Part shown: in pieces, positions 1-8,889 of the stretch | Layout: every line of letters starts with the position of its first letter | Numbering within the stretch: position 1 is the first letter of the stretch | DNA from: Gamarada debralockiae | Lineage: Eukaryota; Ascomycota; Leotiomycetes; Helotiales; Hyphodiscaceae | Assembly (NCBI GenBank): GCA_002803225.1 | Contig: NXFV01000223.1 | Coordinates: forward strand, 1 to 29,730 | Reading direction: 5' to 3' | Length of the DNA: 29,730 bases | Notes under the pieces: generated by a model | What the model saw: the letters and a program-made list of their open reading frames with translations, nothing else | What the model was told of the DNA's origin: nothing | Database searches by the model: none | Program-made: the position numbers and the translations under genes

Positions 1-1955
1 TTATAAGTACAGACTACTGTACTTGGTTTGTTCATCAGTATCTCCAGTATCTTCATACCTTAATAATCCAATCACATTCTCCTACCCTTTTCGTCCATCA
101 CGTGACCATATTGCAAGACAAGGCTTGTTGCTTTAGCATTCATCTCAACTGGAAAATCGCCTACTAATTAGTTTTGACCTTAATTGTTTTTTCTGGTACC
201 TCATCTTTCCCTACGAGTAGTACAGGTATTTTGTATAGTCAAATGTAAATGGGGTAATGTATATTCATATACTGTACATTTGCGCGATTTCAAACCTGGA
301 CGGAGAAACATACCGTATTGCTTTATAAGATATTATCTTATAACCTTAATTAATGGTTTTGACCTAATTAGAACCATATCTTATAATAGGAATAGGTTCT
401 TATACATTGAATACTAGGCTCAAATCCGATATAAATTTATATCAATCATGCGCGTGAACTCGCCCACTTGCAACACGTCTCTACCAATAATCGACTCAAT
501 TAACGATATATTGATGATCTTTAACTATTGAATCAATAATTAAAGCTTATGGTACCCGTAGAGATCGATAGATCGAGAATAGTTGCGGAAAAGGGGCATC
601 CGTAGATACCGCATCTGGGCATCAAGGTAGAAAGATAAAGGAGTTAAAGATCGAGCTCTCCCTAATTGTACAAGTACGAGTTAGGAAACAGATATTTACT
701 TACTAGAATACACTAGACCTTCTGCTAATTCTCTCTTGCTACTAGCACACTCGTTACACGACCTTCTTAACCCCTCCATCAAAATACCTTCCCGGCGACG
801 CTTCTTCCGTTCCCACTCTCCTGCAGAGCGCAGGCAAGCTATGATTACTGCCTCTATCTATGCCCGTCTTTCTTTCTGTACTCCTTCCTCCACCTGGCCC
901 GCGTGGGTTTCATAGGTTTTGTGGAAGAAATAATGGATAATAGAGCATGTTTACATTTGGGCCATAATAATCATAATGTATATCGATATTCGACTTCAAT
1001 TGCAGCTCAGATACTGCTATTTTAGTAGAAGAATTCTGCTCGGGAATGTCCTGAAAATGCTGATGAGGGGTAAATTGAGCCCTACTATTGTCTTAATTTA
1101 CTTTAAAAAAAATCCCTGTGTTGGTTTATAGCCAATTAGAGCCATATCTTATAAATAGCAATATCTTGTAAATGGATATGGTCTTATAAAGTAATTAATA
1201 CGGTAAATTCGACAGAACTTGCGGCGACCTGTCTGGAATAACTCGTTGAAATCCTGAGCAGATTGAAAAGGTGCAAAGCGAAATGTGATTGCGGGCACCC
1301 ATGACAATTCACGCCCAGTAAACGTGTGAATTTCCTACAGGCTAAAATCCCCTACCGGGCACAGAGGATCCTGATAACGATACGGACATCTGTGTAACTA
1401 GTCATTCATTCCATTGGAAGATTTGAGACAATGTATGGAATTATTTGCGCTCATAATCGTCCCGTGTTTCAGCCTCCCCTTCGCCCCAGTCGCTTTAGCT
1501 GAGGCCAGCTGAAAAAGAGGTGCGCCAGACCATATATTTCTCTCCAAAACACATTTGGAAAGTTCCGTTCAAACATATCGAAATGAGCGCGTCCTCATGC
1601 ATCTCCAACTGAAACATCAAGCCAAGGCACACAGACAAGGCATTGCCAACGTCTCATCCAATCATGAACTTCGTCTCTTATCTGTGTAGGATTTCTGCAG
1701 CATGGAGAATGCTCATGGCTAAAACCGCCTCGGATTTTGTGCATCGCGTTTTCTTGTCTCAGCAGCCTTGAGCTGTCTTCAAGTTTTCGCTTATTCACAT
1801 CAATGGCTAAATATCTACAGCAACGTCTCTCTTTATTCGGATCTTGTAGCCCCTAATGTCAAAAATTATTTCTGCCACTCAAGCTTATATTTTCGAGAAA
1901 GTTCTCCATTGTTGACAATAGAAGGCTGGATTGTCCATCGAAGGATTACTGTACG
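1..1955. other. AT-rich intergenic stretch with degenerate repeats
   Basis: I see no recognisable gene in this stretch; its open frames are short and have no familiar motifs. It is AT-rich and carries diverged copies of one sequence: a block around 345-405 (containing CCATATCTTATA) resembles 1115-1174, and a shorter piece near 166-186 shares the TTTTGACCT core. Palindromic TTATAAGATA/TATCTTATAA arms lie near 322-342. An 8-bp inverted repeat, AAGTACAG/CTGTACTT, lies at 5-24. This looks like eroded transposon sequence, which is inference. The last few hundred bases should include the promoter of the lectin-like gene at 1956. Confidence 0.5.
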
Positions 1956-3727
1956 ATGTCTCCGTCTTCACCAACTAGCACCTCGCCAACTCCCACCGTC
2001 TGGTACCCAGGTTTGCATTGCAATCCGGAACCTCAACCGGAAGTAGCAATAGGTATAGAGCTTGCGGAATATCAACAGTTACCAAGTTCCAGCTCTCAGA
2101 ACACTAACGCTCGATGGGGAAGCATTTGCTCGGACAGCTCCAACCGGAACATCAATGCCGTGGATATAAATCATCGGGATAGTATTCACCAGGACAATAA
2201 TTCTCAAAACACCCGTCCTCGTCCTATAATTCGTCGGGCTACCGAGCAGTCAATCCTTTCACAAGATCCCCAATCAATATTTTCACATACTACTCCCCAC
2301 GACACAATTTTGCAAGAACCACCCAACCATAAAAACAATTCTCAAGACAGAGACATCCCGAGTGGAGACGATAGACAAGTGGAGTTGGCCGCATCAAAAG
2401 CTGTTAATCTCCCAAATTCCCGGTGGAACCGAAACCACTACCTGCGTTGGGTCAAGTCGGTACAAAAGCGTCGTTGTGTACCTCTAATACTGACGCTTTG
2501 TCTCTTGGTAGTTTGCATCACACTCGTGGTGCTCTATACGAAGTCCAAGAAAAGCGACACAAAGGCGATCACCCTGACAGAAACCATGCTCCCACAATCT
2601 AGCATCCTCCCTATCGCAGACTCTAGTCTCGGCGCCACGATGGCAGTACTAGGAAGCTACTTCGACATCGCATTATCCGGTGACCCGGACACAAAACTCG
2701 TGTACAATGGTGGAGGAGGAAAGCTATGTGTGCGAACGAAATCCGGATCCTCTTGGCTCAACAACGTCCAATGCGTGGAAGGGGCTGATCCGAAGCCCAA
2801 CACACCGATTACAGTCTTGGACTGGCTCGGAGGCCCCTCCATTTATTACATTACTACGTCTAACACTCTCTCTGGCATCGATAACGTTCCTCAAAATGAC
2901 ACGTGGAAACTGTCCTCACTAGCAGCCGAGAAAATGCTAACACATCCGCAATCACAGCTCGCTGCTGTGACTTGGCTAAATGGGACATCTTCGTGGGTTT
3001 ATTATGAAGACGAAAATTCGCAGTTAAGAGAATACGGAATTGATGATTACCGCGACGAAAGGTGGCGCGGTGGTAGTACGGGACCCTTGGGCTTGACTCA
3101 GGATGGGTCGGCAATTGGAGTAAGTCGGTATCTAATCGACGGCGCCGAGGTGATGGAAGTCTTTGTCCAAACAGTTAACGATGCAATTCATGGACGCGTG
3201 TATATGGATAATGTATGGGATGCCAACTTTTATGCCGTGGATGGCACGACAACTACTCTGATCCAGAACGCTGCTCTGACGGCAACAACGGTGAATCAGG
3301 CTAATGGCAGCATGGTGCTCATGGCTTGGGTTTCGAGTACTGGATTTCTCACCGTACAGTCAAGGGCGACGGTAAATGTGACTCAGTATGCATATTCTTG
3401 GAGCAGCACTCTCCTTCTTAAGTGGAGTCTTCTCTAAACGCAACGTCTGCAGAGTTGTCAGACATTGTTGTTGGAGCTTCACCGGTGTCATACCCCTACT
3501 ATTATCTTGGCCAAGTTACGCTAACTGCGATATCGTCCAGGTACAATGCGTTCTCGGCTCCAAATCAGCTGGTTGAGGGCGATGGCGAGATGCAGACTGG
3601 TCTGGCGGCTGTGGGCTCACAGGGGGTGCCAAAGATCTACTTTGTAACGAATCAGAAGATTTTGGAACTCTCGGCGAATGATGTGGCGGCTGCGAATTGG
3701 ACTACAGTTGATGTTACATCTCTATAA
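1956..3727 (+). CDS. Fucose-lectin-like beta-propeller protein with N-terminal membrane anchor
   Basis: The first exon encodes a low-complexity Ser/Pro/Asn-rich N-terminus (about residues 1-170), a basic KRR flank, one hydrophobic segment (about 174-194, followed by KSKK) and a long extracellular-type domain. That domain has repeated W and G/Y motifs and several N-x-S/T sites, resembling fungal fucose-specific-lectin propellers (PF07938-like). A type II membrane protein with an external sugar-binding head is the likely form; the ligand is inferred from the family. The start at 1956 is the first in-frame ATG of the long frame. The frame at 1956 stops at 3437 while the propeller continues in another frame to 3727. 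A 56-bp intron (3372-3427, donor GTAAAT, atypical GAG acceptor) would join them into about 571 residues. A one-base frameshift near 3400-3421 is the alternative. Whether the gene is intact is therefore open. Confidence 0.7.
3372..3427 (+). other. Putative intron (or frameshift site) in lectin-like gene
   Basis: A GTAAAT donor at 3372 and a TGACT branch-like motif at about 3379-3383 suggest a fungal intron. The better acceptors (CAG at 3406, AAG at 3422) do not restore the downstream frame. Only the GAG ending at 3427 does, with phase 0 on both sides. The donor-side sequence also stays open and coding-like through the supposed intron, so a single-base deletion is equally possible. Confidence 0.4.
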
Positions 3728-3826
3728 TGCAAAGTACTGTACAAGGGAGTTTTGTCCCCTTGAATCTAAGCTGGTCTACACTAAAGTCTTGGCAGCAACA
3801 GAGCCTGTGAGGGATAGGCGCTGATT

Positions 3827-3915
3827 ACTCCGTAATAAATTTAATACTCTCGATACTCCGTAAGAAGGGGGCAGTGGCAAGACGGCAAGACGGCAAGATG
3901 GCAAGATGGCAAGAC
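3827..3915 (+). repeat. Two ACTCCGTA motifs and an 8-bp tandem repeat
   Basis: ACTCCGTA occurs at 3827-3834 and 3855-3862. Five copies of an 8-bp unit (GGCAAGAC, with two copies ending in T) follow at 3876-3915. The tract lies directly beyond the broken end of the neighbouring NmrA-like relic, in a region of apparent rearrangement. Confidence 0.7.
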
Positions 3916-3954
3916 GACAAACTCCTACTGCAAGGGGGCGACCTGTCTCCAAGC

Positions 3955-4345
3955 AGGCTTATCCGCTGAGCCGCGCGGTAGCTGTGCGATGGTTCCGAGT
4001 CCCGTCACCGTGTAGTCGAGGCAGATCTTCCGCGCCTCCTCCCATGGCATCTTTTTTAGTTGGGACGGCGTCATAGCAATGAGCTTGTGATACGTCAATC
4101 AACAAAACAGTACGAGTTAATTTGTTTGCACGTGACTGTCTATAACCCTATAATGCATTTGGGGAGGGGACGGTGGGGAACGGGGTGTTGGAGGATGCAG
4201 GAGCAGAAAGTTTGTATATCGGATGCAGGCGTCGGCCCCAGCAAGCTCTCACTGCCACAATGGACGTGACGGCAGAATTAGAGAGTGCTTGCCGGATGAG
4301 TTCCGTAGCGACGAAGCCGGTCGAGCCGACGATGATGAGCTTCAT
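3955..4345 (-). pseudogene. Relic of NmrA/atypical SDR NAD(P)-binding protein
   Basis: From an ATG at 4345 the minus strand reads MKLIIVGSTGFVATELIRQA, a Rossmann beta-alpha-beta start with the GxxGxxA/G-type dinucleotide loop (GSTGFVA) of NmrA/epimerase-like proteins. The similarity is lost after about 35 residues (near 4240), and that frame stops at 4148. A second family-like block is on the same strand at 4080-3955, with TPSQLKKMPWEEARKIC and then DYTVTG and IAQLPRGSADKP. Family members normally have several dozen residues between these blocks, and they are missing here. After KP the sequence changes to unrelated, stop-containing DNA beside a tandem repeat. I read it as an internally deleted, 3'-truncated pseudogene. 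Family placement comes from motif recognition; its former substrate is unknown. Confidence 0.75.
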
Positions 4346-5054
4346 GGCGTCTGTTGCTCGAAGAAGGTGTAATGATGGTAGTGGTGGTGTTTCAATAAAC
4401 CAGATAGACAACTGCACCTATATAAATTAGTCAGCTGAGGCACGAATTTAAGATCTGAGCCAATGCGGTCTCTAGTGTCATTCCATGGCATGACTGCTGC
4501 CTGGTGCACATATAAGTGCTGATAGGTAACGGTTATTCGTTACGTTGATCTTTTGGATTATGTATACTGGTGTGTCATAAGTTTGAATACCTCCAAAATA
4601 AACAACCATTTTGATTGGTTGTGTAGGAAGTTATCGTTGTCTTATTGGTTCACTCAAGAAAATTAATAAGGGATGTATTTAAGCTTATAGCACCTCACTG
4701 TGCTTAAGGAACCCTATCCACTCGTTGGAATAATACTAGTCTCGCGGGCGGGGTCGGACTGAAAGCCACACTTTTCACAAGAGGTTCATAGTCACCGTTG
4801 ACTAAACCGAATAACCTAATACATAGACTTCTTGTAACCAAGGGGCATTTTCCAATGAATGAATGCATCTCAATTTCAATGTTAAATAGGAGAAAAGCCA
4901 AATAACAAAATTCGAAATCCACTTTTCGTTAATATCTTGACCAAGAAGTTCCGCTTATCGTTCTCCAGGAGCCACATTCATCAGCCAATGCACTTCAAAG
5001 ACAGGAAGGGAAGCTCACATCAAGTCTCCTAGCTATTTCTCCGAAACAAGACAA
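4346..5054. other. Intergenic, no gene seen
   Basis: This AT-rich stretch has only short open frames without recognisable motifs. The 85 bases next to 4345 would have been the promoter of the decayed NmrA-like gene. I see no convincing repeat or RNA gene. Confidence 0.4.
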
Positions 5055-5345
5055 TCAAGAAGTCCGAGCGGTATGGTATGAACTTGACGTGTCTGACGAG
5101 TTTGTCTGCTGGACAGTAGACGCAGAAACATTCATTTCGATCTGCAGATGGAAGCCAAATAAGCACACACTCAATTGTAACAAGAAGAAAGGTAGCATAT
5201 ATACATCACGAGAAGTAGATTGGGTTTGCGTGTTGTTATCCGATGTGCGAAAACAGGCACTATATATCGCGACTCCCGTTCCGGTGACTGCAGCTGCTCC
5301 TCCGATGATACCCGCTACCTCTGCTGCTGTTTGGAGGTGAGACAT
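5055..5345 (-). CDS. Small hypothetical single-pass membrane protein
   Basis: This is an open frame of 96 codons. The N-terminus (residues about 9-31) is a Gly/Ala-rich hydrophobic helix with small-residue spacing (AGIIGGAAAVTGTGVAIYSA), followed by a polar Ser/Thr/Asn-rich tail. Between them a GTATAT...CTGCAG segment (5142-5204, 63 bp) could be an intron; removing it keeps the frame and leaves 75 residues with one membrane helix. No good branch site is visible, and unspliced the segment encodes a second hydrophobic stretch. I do not recognise a family. The length and the surrounding decayed DNA make a chance frame quite possible; the helix is the only support. Confidence 0.3.
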   Translation of the reverse strand: MSHLQTAAEVAGIIGGAAAVTGTGVAIYSACFRTSDNNTQTQSTSRDVYMLPFFLLQLSVCLFGFHLQIEMNVSASTVQQTNSSDTSSSYHTARTS

Positions 5346-6639
5346 TTGCCAGTTATTGAATTGAAAGTAGATTGGTATATTCGAAGAATTCTGTTGTTTT
5401 CGGTTTGTTACAGTGTGGGGAAAAAATAAAAAGAGGACGATGCACCGCTTATAGACAGTGACTTATCGAGAACCGGCAAGGTTGTTCTATGAGCTAGTTA
5501 TGTAAATTTGCGTGACAGACAACGCCCGGCTACTGTATAAATGCTTTCAAACGTTCTGTATTGCAAGTGTAGACGATAACATTGCTAAAATGCAGCTTTT
5601 GCTTTTTGGTGGTAGAAATGACCAATCTAGGATGCTGAGTTACGATGAGGCTGTCTAGCGAGGTATGCCTCCCTAATCGATCCCATTAATGTTCCTTCGC
5701 GAGCTGTTGTAGCACCTACCTCAAAAGCAATTGTGTCCTTCGTCGGGCGTTGCGCAGGCGTTGGGCACACTTCAGAAGCACAGCAAAAATTCGGAGATCC
5801 AATCAATGCTTGCTTAAAGAGCGGCGTAGAATGTCACCAAATGATCCTTCCGATACCTATATTAATCATTAGCGCCATTCGACGCCTTCAAAAAAAATTT
5901 ATTTGTTGCCATTGGTACAAAATGTATCGTTATCTTAAAAGTGCAGGGGACGTGATTTTACTAGCCATTTGAAAACCTAACATGAAATGCATCACGCTTG
6001 AAATCGTGTTACGTAAACAAACTTTTGACGGTCGAGGTACGGAGAAAACGATTGCTCCCGCGTCGTTTTTGGGACAGATCTGTATATGATAGCTTAATAA
6101 AAGCTAGAGAAATACAAGATTTGAGGTAGATGAGTCGTCAAAGAAGGCTTCGAACTGCCTTCACTAATACGCCAACAGGCACAACTGGGAGTCTCACTTG
6201 AGACTCTATCGAGTACGGCAGCGACCTTGAGGAAAGCGAATCAAAAGGCCGGACACCGTTCGATAACGCCCAGTTGTTTTCCAACGAAAATTCCTCGTCG
6301 CTCCTATCTGCACCCCAACGTTATGTCTGGCCACTTGGCCAACGCCGAGTGGATATGCAATACCTGTCCATGCTCTTCCGGATATACACACGCAGCTCCA
6401 ACCTGACGCTATTAGTTGTGACCTGTCAGTTAAGAGGACACCTGTGCAGCAGGCGCTGAGTGCTTCTCGATATGAGGTACGAGTCAAGAGAAGGCAAAAA
6501 AATGACTCTGCTGGAAATTAAGCGAGCCTTAAGTATTTCTTGGCAAAATTTGGCTATATTAGGCTTAGTAGCGCTGGTGCCAGTCTCGCGCGGCTCGAGC
6601 ATACGACTACTACCTACAGGTGGTAATAAATGTAAAACA
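5346..6639. other. Intergenic, no gene supported
   Basis: Several open frames of 60-95 codons occur on both strands, but none shows a domain, signal peptide or intron set that I can defend. The base composition and neighbouring mobile-element remnants suggest eroded repeat DNA. Confidence 0.4.
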
Positions 6640-6765
6640 GGTCCGAGCGTAGGGTGACTCTACCACCTGATATATAGTGATATTGTGAGACAAAATCATA
6701 TGCGTATTGATATCTAAGGAGGAGAGAATCGTGAGGTTGCCAGAACCCGATATACATAAAAACAA
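6640..6765 (+). repeat. Left part of dispersed repeat interrupted by TIR element
   Basis: The sequence before 6765 (AAAATCAT, then TATTGATAT, CTAAGGA, GGTTGC, AGAACCCGA) matches, with substitutions, 26915-26998 on the same strand. Its continuation is at 7711-7740. The similarity is clearest from about 6680. The repeat could be the 3' part of an LTR, but that identity is inferred. Confidence 0.6.
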
Positions 6766-6831
6766 CGGTTTTTTACAAAATCCAGCTACTTTTAATCAAA
6801 ATTACTAAATCCAGCCACTTTTACTAATAAC
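6766..6831 (+). repeat. Left terminal inverted repeat
   Basis: This 66-bp arm has two sub-units, each ending in a CCAGC(T/C)ACTTTTA motif. Its reverse complement matches 7615-7710 except for a 30-bp unit missing here. Confidence 0.85.
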
Positions 6832-7202
6832 TTCTACAATAATCTATGACATTAATACTTGTCTTCTTATCGATCTTTATGACTAGAGAAGTCGCTTTGT
6901 CCAAGTATATTGTTGGTTCAACTAGTATATATGAATAGGTTTTATGAAAGTGGAGACATTCACATAGCGGGGAAAGTGGGCCAAATGGCCCACCAAATAA
7001 AGAATTTTTCTCCTGGATTTATGCTTTCTCTTCAATCGCTCAAATCCAGCAAATGTAGGAGGTTTTTTGAGTCTTTTGGCACTCCTCTTGCCTCCTTATA
7101 TATATACATTTAGCCTAGTTATCTAGGTGTCAGCCGCCAGGAGGGTCGCGCATTACTACCCCTACGGTGTTCTCGTGACAATATGTATTGATAATATACA
7201 AT

Positions 7203-7222
7203 TTTTTTTTTTTTTTTTTTTT
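7203..7222 (+). repeat. Poly-T tract
   Basis: A run of about 20 T lies inside the TIR element just upstream of the Helitron-derived frame. It could be the A-tail of a minus-strand retroposed insertion or simple slippage; nothing decides between them. Confidence 0.6.
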
Positions 7223-7245
7223 AAATATTCTATAATTATTATTGC

Positions 7246-7518
7246 TTGATTTCAATTGGAACTTTACAGATGCTTACGGACTATAATCCGTTCATTAGTA
7301 TATACCAGACCGCCCGCGAGCGCCTCGCGGACCCTACTAGCAGCCAGTACCGTATGCTGCTCAACCCGCAAATGCAGTTAATTATAAAGACGGGTGCTAA
7401 TTTTCGGCATAAGTACCTCCTAACTAGTATCAAGGTCGCTGTAATCCTTTCGGACGAGTTTAAGGGGGCCTCTCGCCGTGATCTCGTACTTGCGGTCCGT
7501 AACCCTGCCTGTACATAA
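7246..7518 (+). pseudogene. Helitron replicase/helicase fragment
   Basis: The 90-codon frame has the sequence pattern found just upstream of the Helitron-like N domain in fungal Helitron Rep/Pif1-type proteins. The blocks are NPFISIYQTARERL, then LNPQMQLIIKTGA, a degraded counterpart of the usual RRENLPTSNEVA block (here FRHKYLLTSIKVA), a DEF/GASRRD block, and VLAVRNP before the stop. Intact Helitron proteins exceed 1000 residues, and no Rep HUH motif or helicase domain is present here. It is therefore a short captured or left-over piece. It lies wholly inside the TIR element at 6766-7710 and cannot encode a working protein. Confidence 0.75.
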
Positions 7519-7614
7519 CGTCCAATACAATAAGTAGTAGATCCTAATTATTTTTATAGATCTAGAAAGTTCTTGTTCTGGTCATTCTAATTCTATTATT
7601 TTATCTAATTTGGA

Positions 7615-7710
7615 GTTATAAGTAAAAGTGGCTGGATTTAGTAATTTTGATTAAAAGTGGCTGGATTTTGTAATATTAAATTAAAAGTAGCTGGATTTTG
7701 TAAAAAACCG
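7615..7710 (-). repeat. Right terminal inverted repeat
   Basis: Read on the minus strand this begins CGGTTTTTTACAAAATCCAG like the left end. It has three CCAGC(C/T)ACTTTTA sub-units instead of two. Confidence 0.85.
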
Positions 7711-7743
7711 TAAAAACAACCATTACTATAGCAACTAGCAACA
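7711..7743 (+). repeat. Right remainder of the interrupted dispersed repeat
   Basis: After the target duplication, ACCATTACTATAGCAAC matches ACCGTTGCCATAGCAAT at about 26999-27015. This continues the repeat that stops at 6765. Confidence 0.55.
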
Positions 7744-8683
7744 GCCTAGGTTTCATCTGACAACAATCGTCGCAAAAATAGCGACCAAACCCGCTGAATT
7801 CGGCGACCATGGCCCCAGAACATAGCATTTAGCTGTAAATTAACGTCCACTCGTTCGAATATATGCAATTATACCGCCGTATTACGCTCATCTGACAGCC
7901 CCGTCGGCGGCAAAGTGGCCAGTGAGTACACCCTCAGAGCCTATGTTGGCAAGGGGAGAGGCTCTACAGGCTTCTAGAGTCTGTGGCGAGAGCTTATCAA
8001 TGCTCTACTATCCCCCCTTTGAACTAATGTTAGCCTGTGGATCAAAAAGATACATTCCGATTCGGTTTCGAGAAAATTCTGTCTTGCTGACTGGCTGATT
8101 ATCCTTGATCACCAGCCACGCACTAACATTTGTTCCAGAGGGAGGGAGGTAGCAGAACCCATGCTTACCTTTGTTCATGGGTAGACAGGGAGAGTTTAAA
8201 TTTTGCTCATACTTGGAATCTGACCGCTTGAGATCTCTATCTAGTATAGTGAGGGGCTGCTGTATAATAAGAGAGTGTTATGAGGATGCTGCGGGTCTCA
8301 AGGAAGTGCAACTACTTATATTGATAATATTGAGTTACTCAATAACGACGAGGCTGTTTGAAGATGTTAAATACGGAGAAAGCGGTTTCCTTAGTTTAAG
8401 CGCTGGTACCTGGCATATAGCACACTTTCAAGGCGTGGGTTTGCGAAAATTGTTTTTCAGAGTTTGTCTTTAAAAAAGGACGGCCCCGAACGTCCGCCCG
8501 TTAGCTGTCTTTGACCTGTCCGTTAGTGCGCTCAGCCAGGTGACACACCAGTACAGTAGGCAAGAAAGGGGTGGATTTCCGGTACACAGCTTCCCCATCT
8601 TACAGTCATTTATTTTTTTGAGGCTCTAGACCCCGTTCAGCATTGCTCACCTGCTTCCCCTTTCACCCCACCCTTTTCCACCT
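7744..8683. other. Intergenic, no gene supported
   Basis: A 100-codon open frame occurs at 8171-8473 (+), with no recognisable domain and poor coding character. The stretch lies between repeat fragments and may be the eroded interior of a retroelement, but I find no gag, protease, RT or integrase motif. Confidence 0.4.
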
Positions 8684-8795
8684 CCACCTCACCTTACTCA
8701 CTTTAACTCACCCAATATAGCCGATAAAGCAGCCCTGCTCACCTTTCCGAACAGAAACAGGTTTCCTTCACGTTAGGATTGACGTGTGATAACTA
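8684..8795 (-). repeat. Dispersed repeat copy A (inverted)
   Basis: On the minus strand this reads TTATCACACGTCAATCCTAAC, then CTGTTTCTGTTCGGAAAGG, GAGCAGGGCTGCTTTATCGG and TATTGGGTGAG. It matches 26793-26900 nearly base for base and shares its core with 21099-21165. It probably belongs to a transposon terminus such as an LTR (inference). Confidence 0.8.
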
Positions 8796-8889
8796 GGTGT
8801 TGTCTTGAGGTTATGTCAGCGCCGTGATATGCGTTGTGTAACCAAAAAAGTTCGATTGGTGTGTGGCCCGGCCTTGTTTGCTGAATCCA

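Larger units (their letters stand above)
6757..7719. mobile_element. Non-autonomous TIR element, Mutator-like (MULE)
   Basis: The element proper is 6766-7710 (945 bp). It is flanked by a perfect 9-bp direct repeat, TAAAAACAA, at 6757-6765 and 7711-7719. Its ends are inverted repeats beginning CGGTTTTTTACAAAATCCAG. The left arm runs 6766-6831 and the right arm 7615-7710; the right arm has one extra 30-bp internal unit built on the same CCAGC(C/T)ACTTTTA motif. A 9-bp duplication with long TIRs is the usual signature of Mutator-like elements. No transposase is visible, so it would be non-autonomous. An apparently empty version of the insertion site exists at about 26.99 kb, which supports the boundaries. 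Confidence 0.8.

Noticed and set aside
5580..5972. Possible two-exon small gene starting MQLLLFGG with a GTATGC donor
   Set aside because: The upstream frame reaches a stop (TAG) before the supposed donor, and the downstream frame has no recognisable content.
6206..6487. 93-codon minus-strand frame
   Set aside because: There is no recognisable domain, intron pattern or hydrophobic segment; it is compatible with chance.
8684..8795. Reading copies 6640-7743 and 8684-8795 as the two inverted ends of one large element
   Set aside because: They match different, adjacent parts of the repeat at 26791-27015 rather than each other, so they are two separate fragments.
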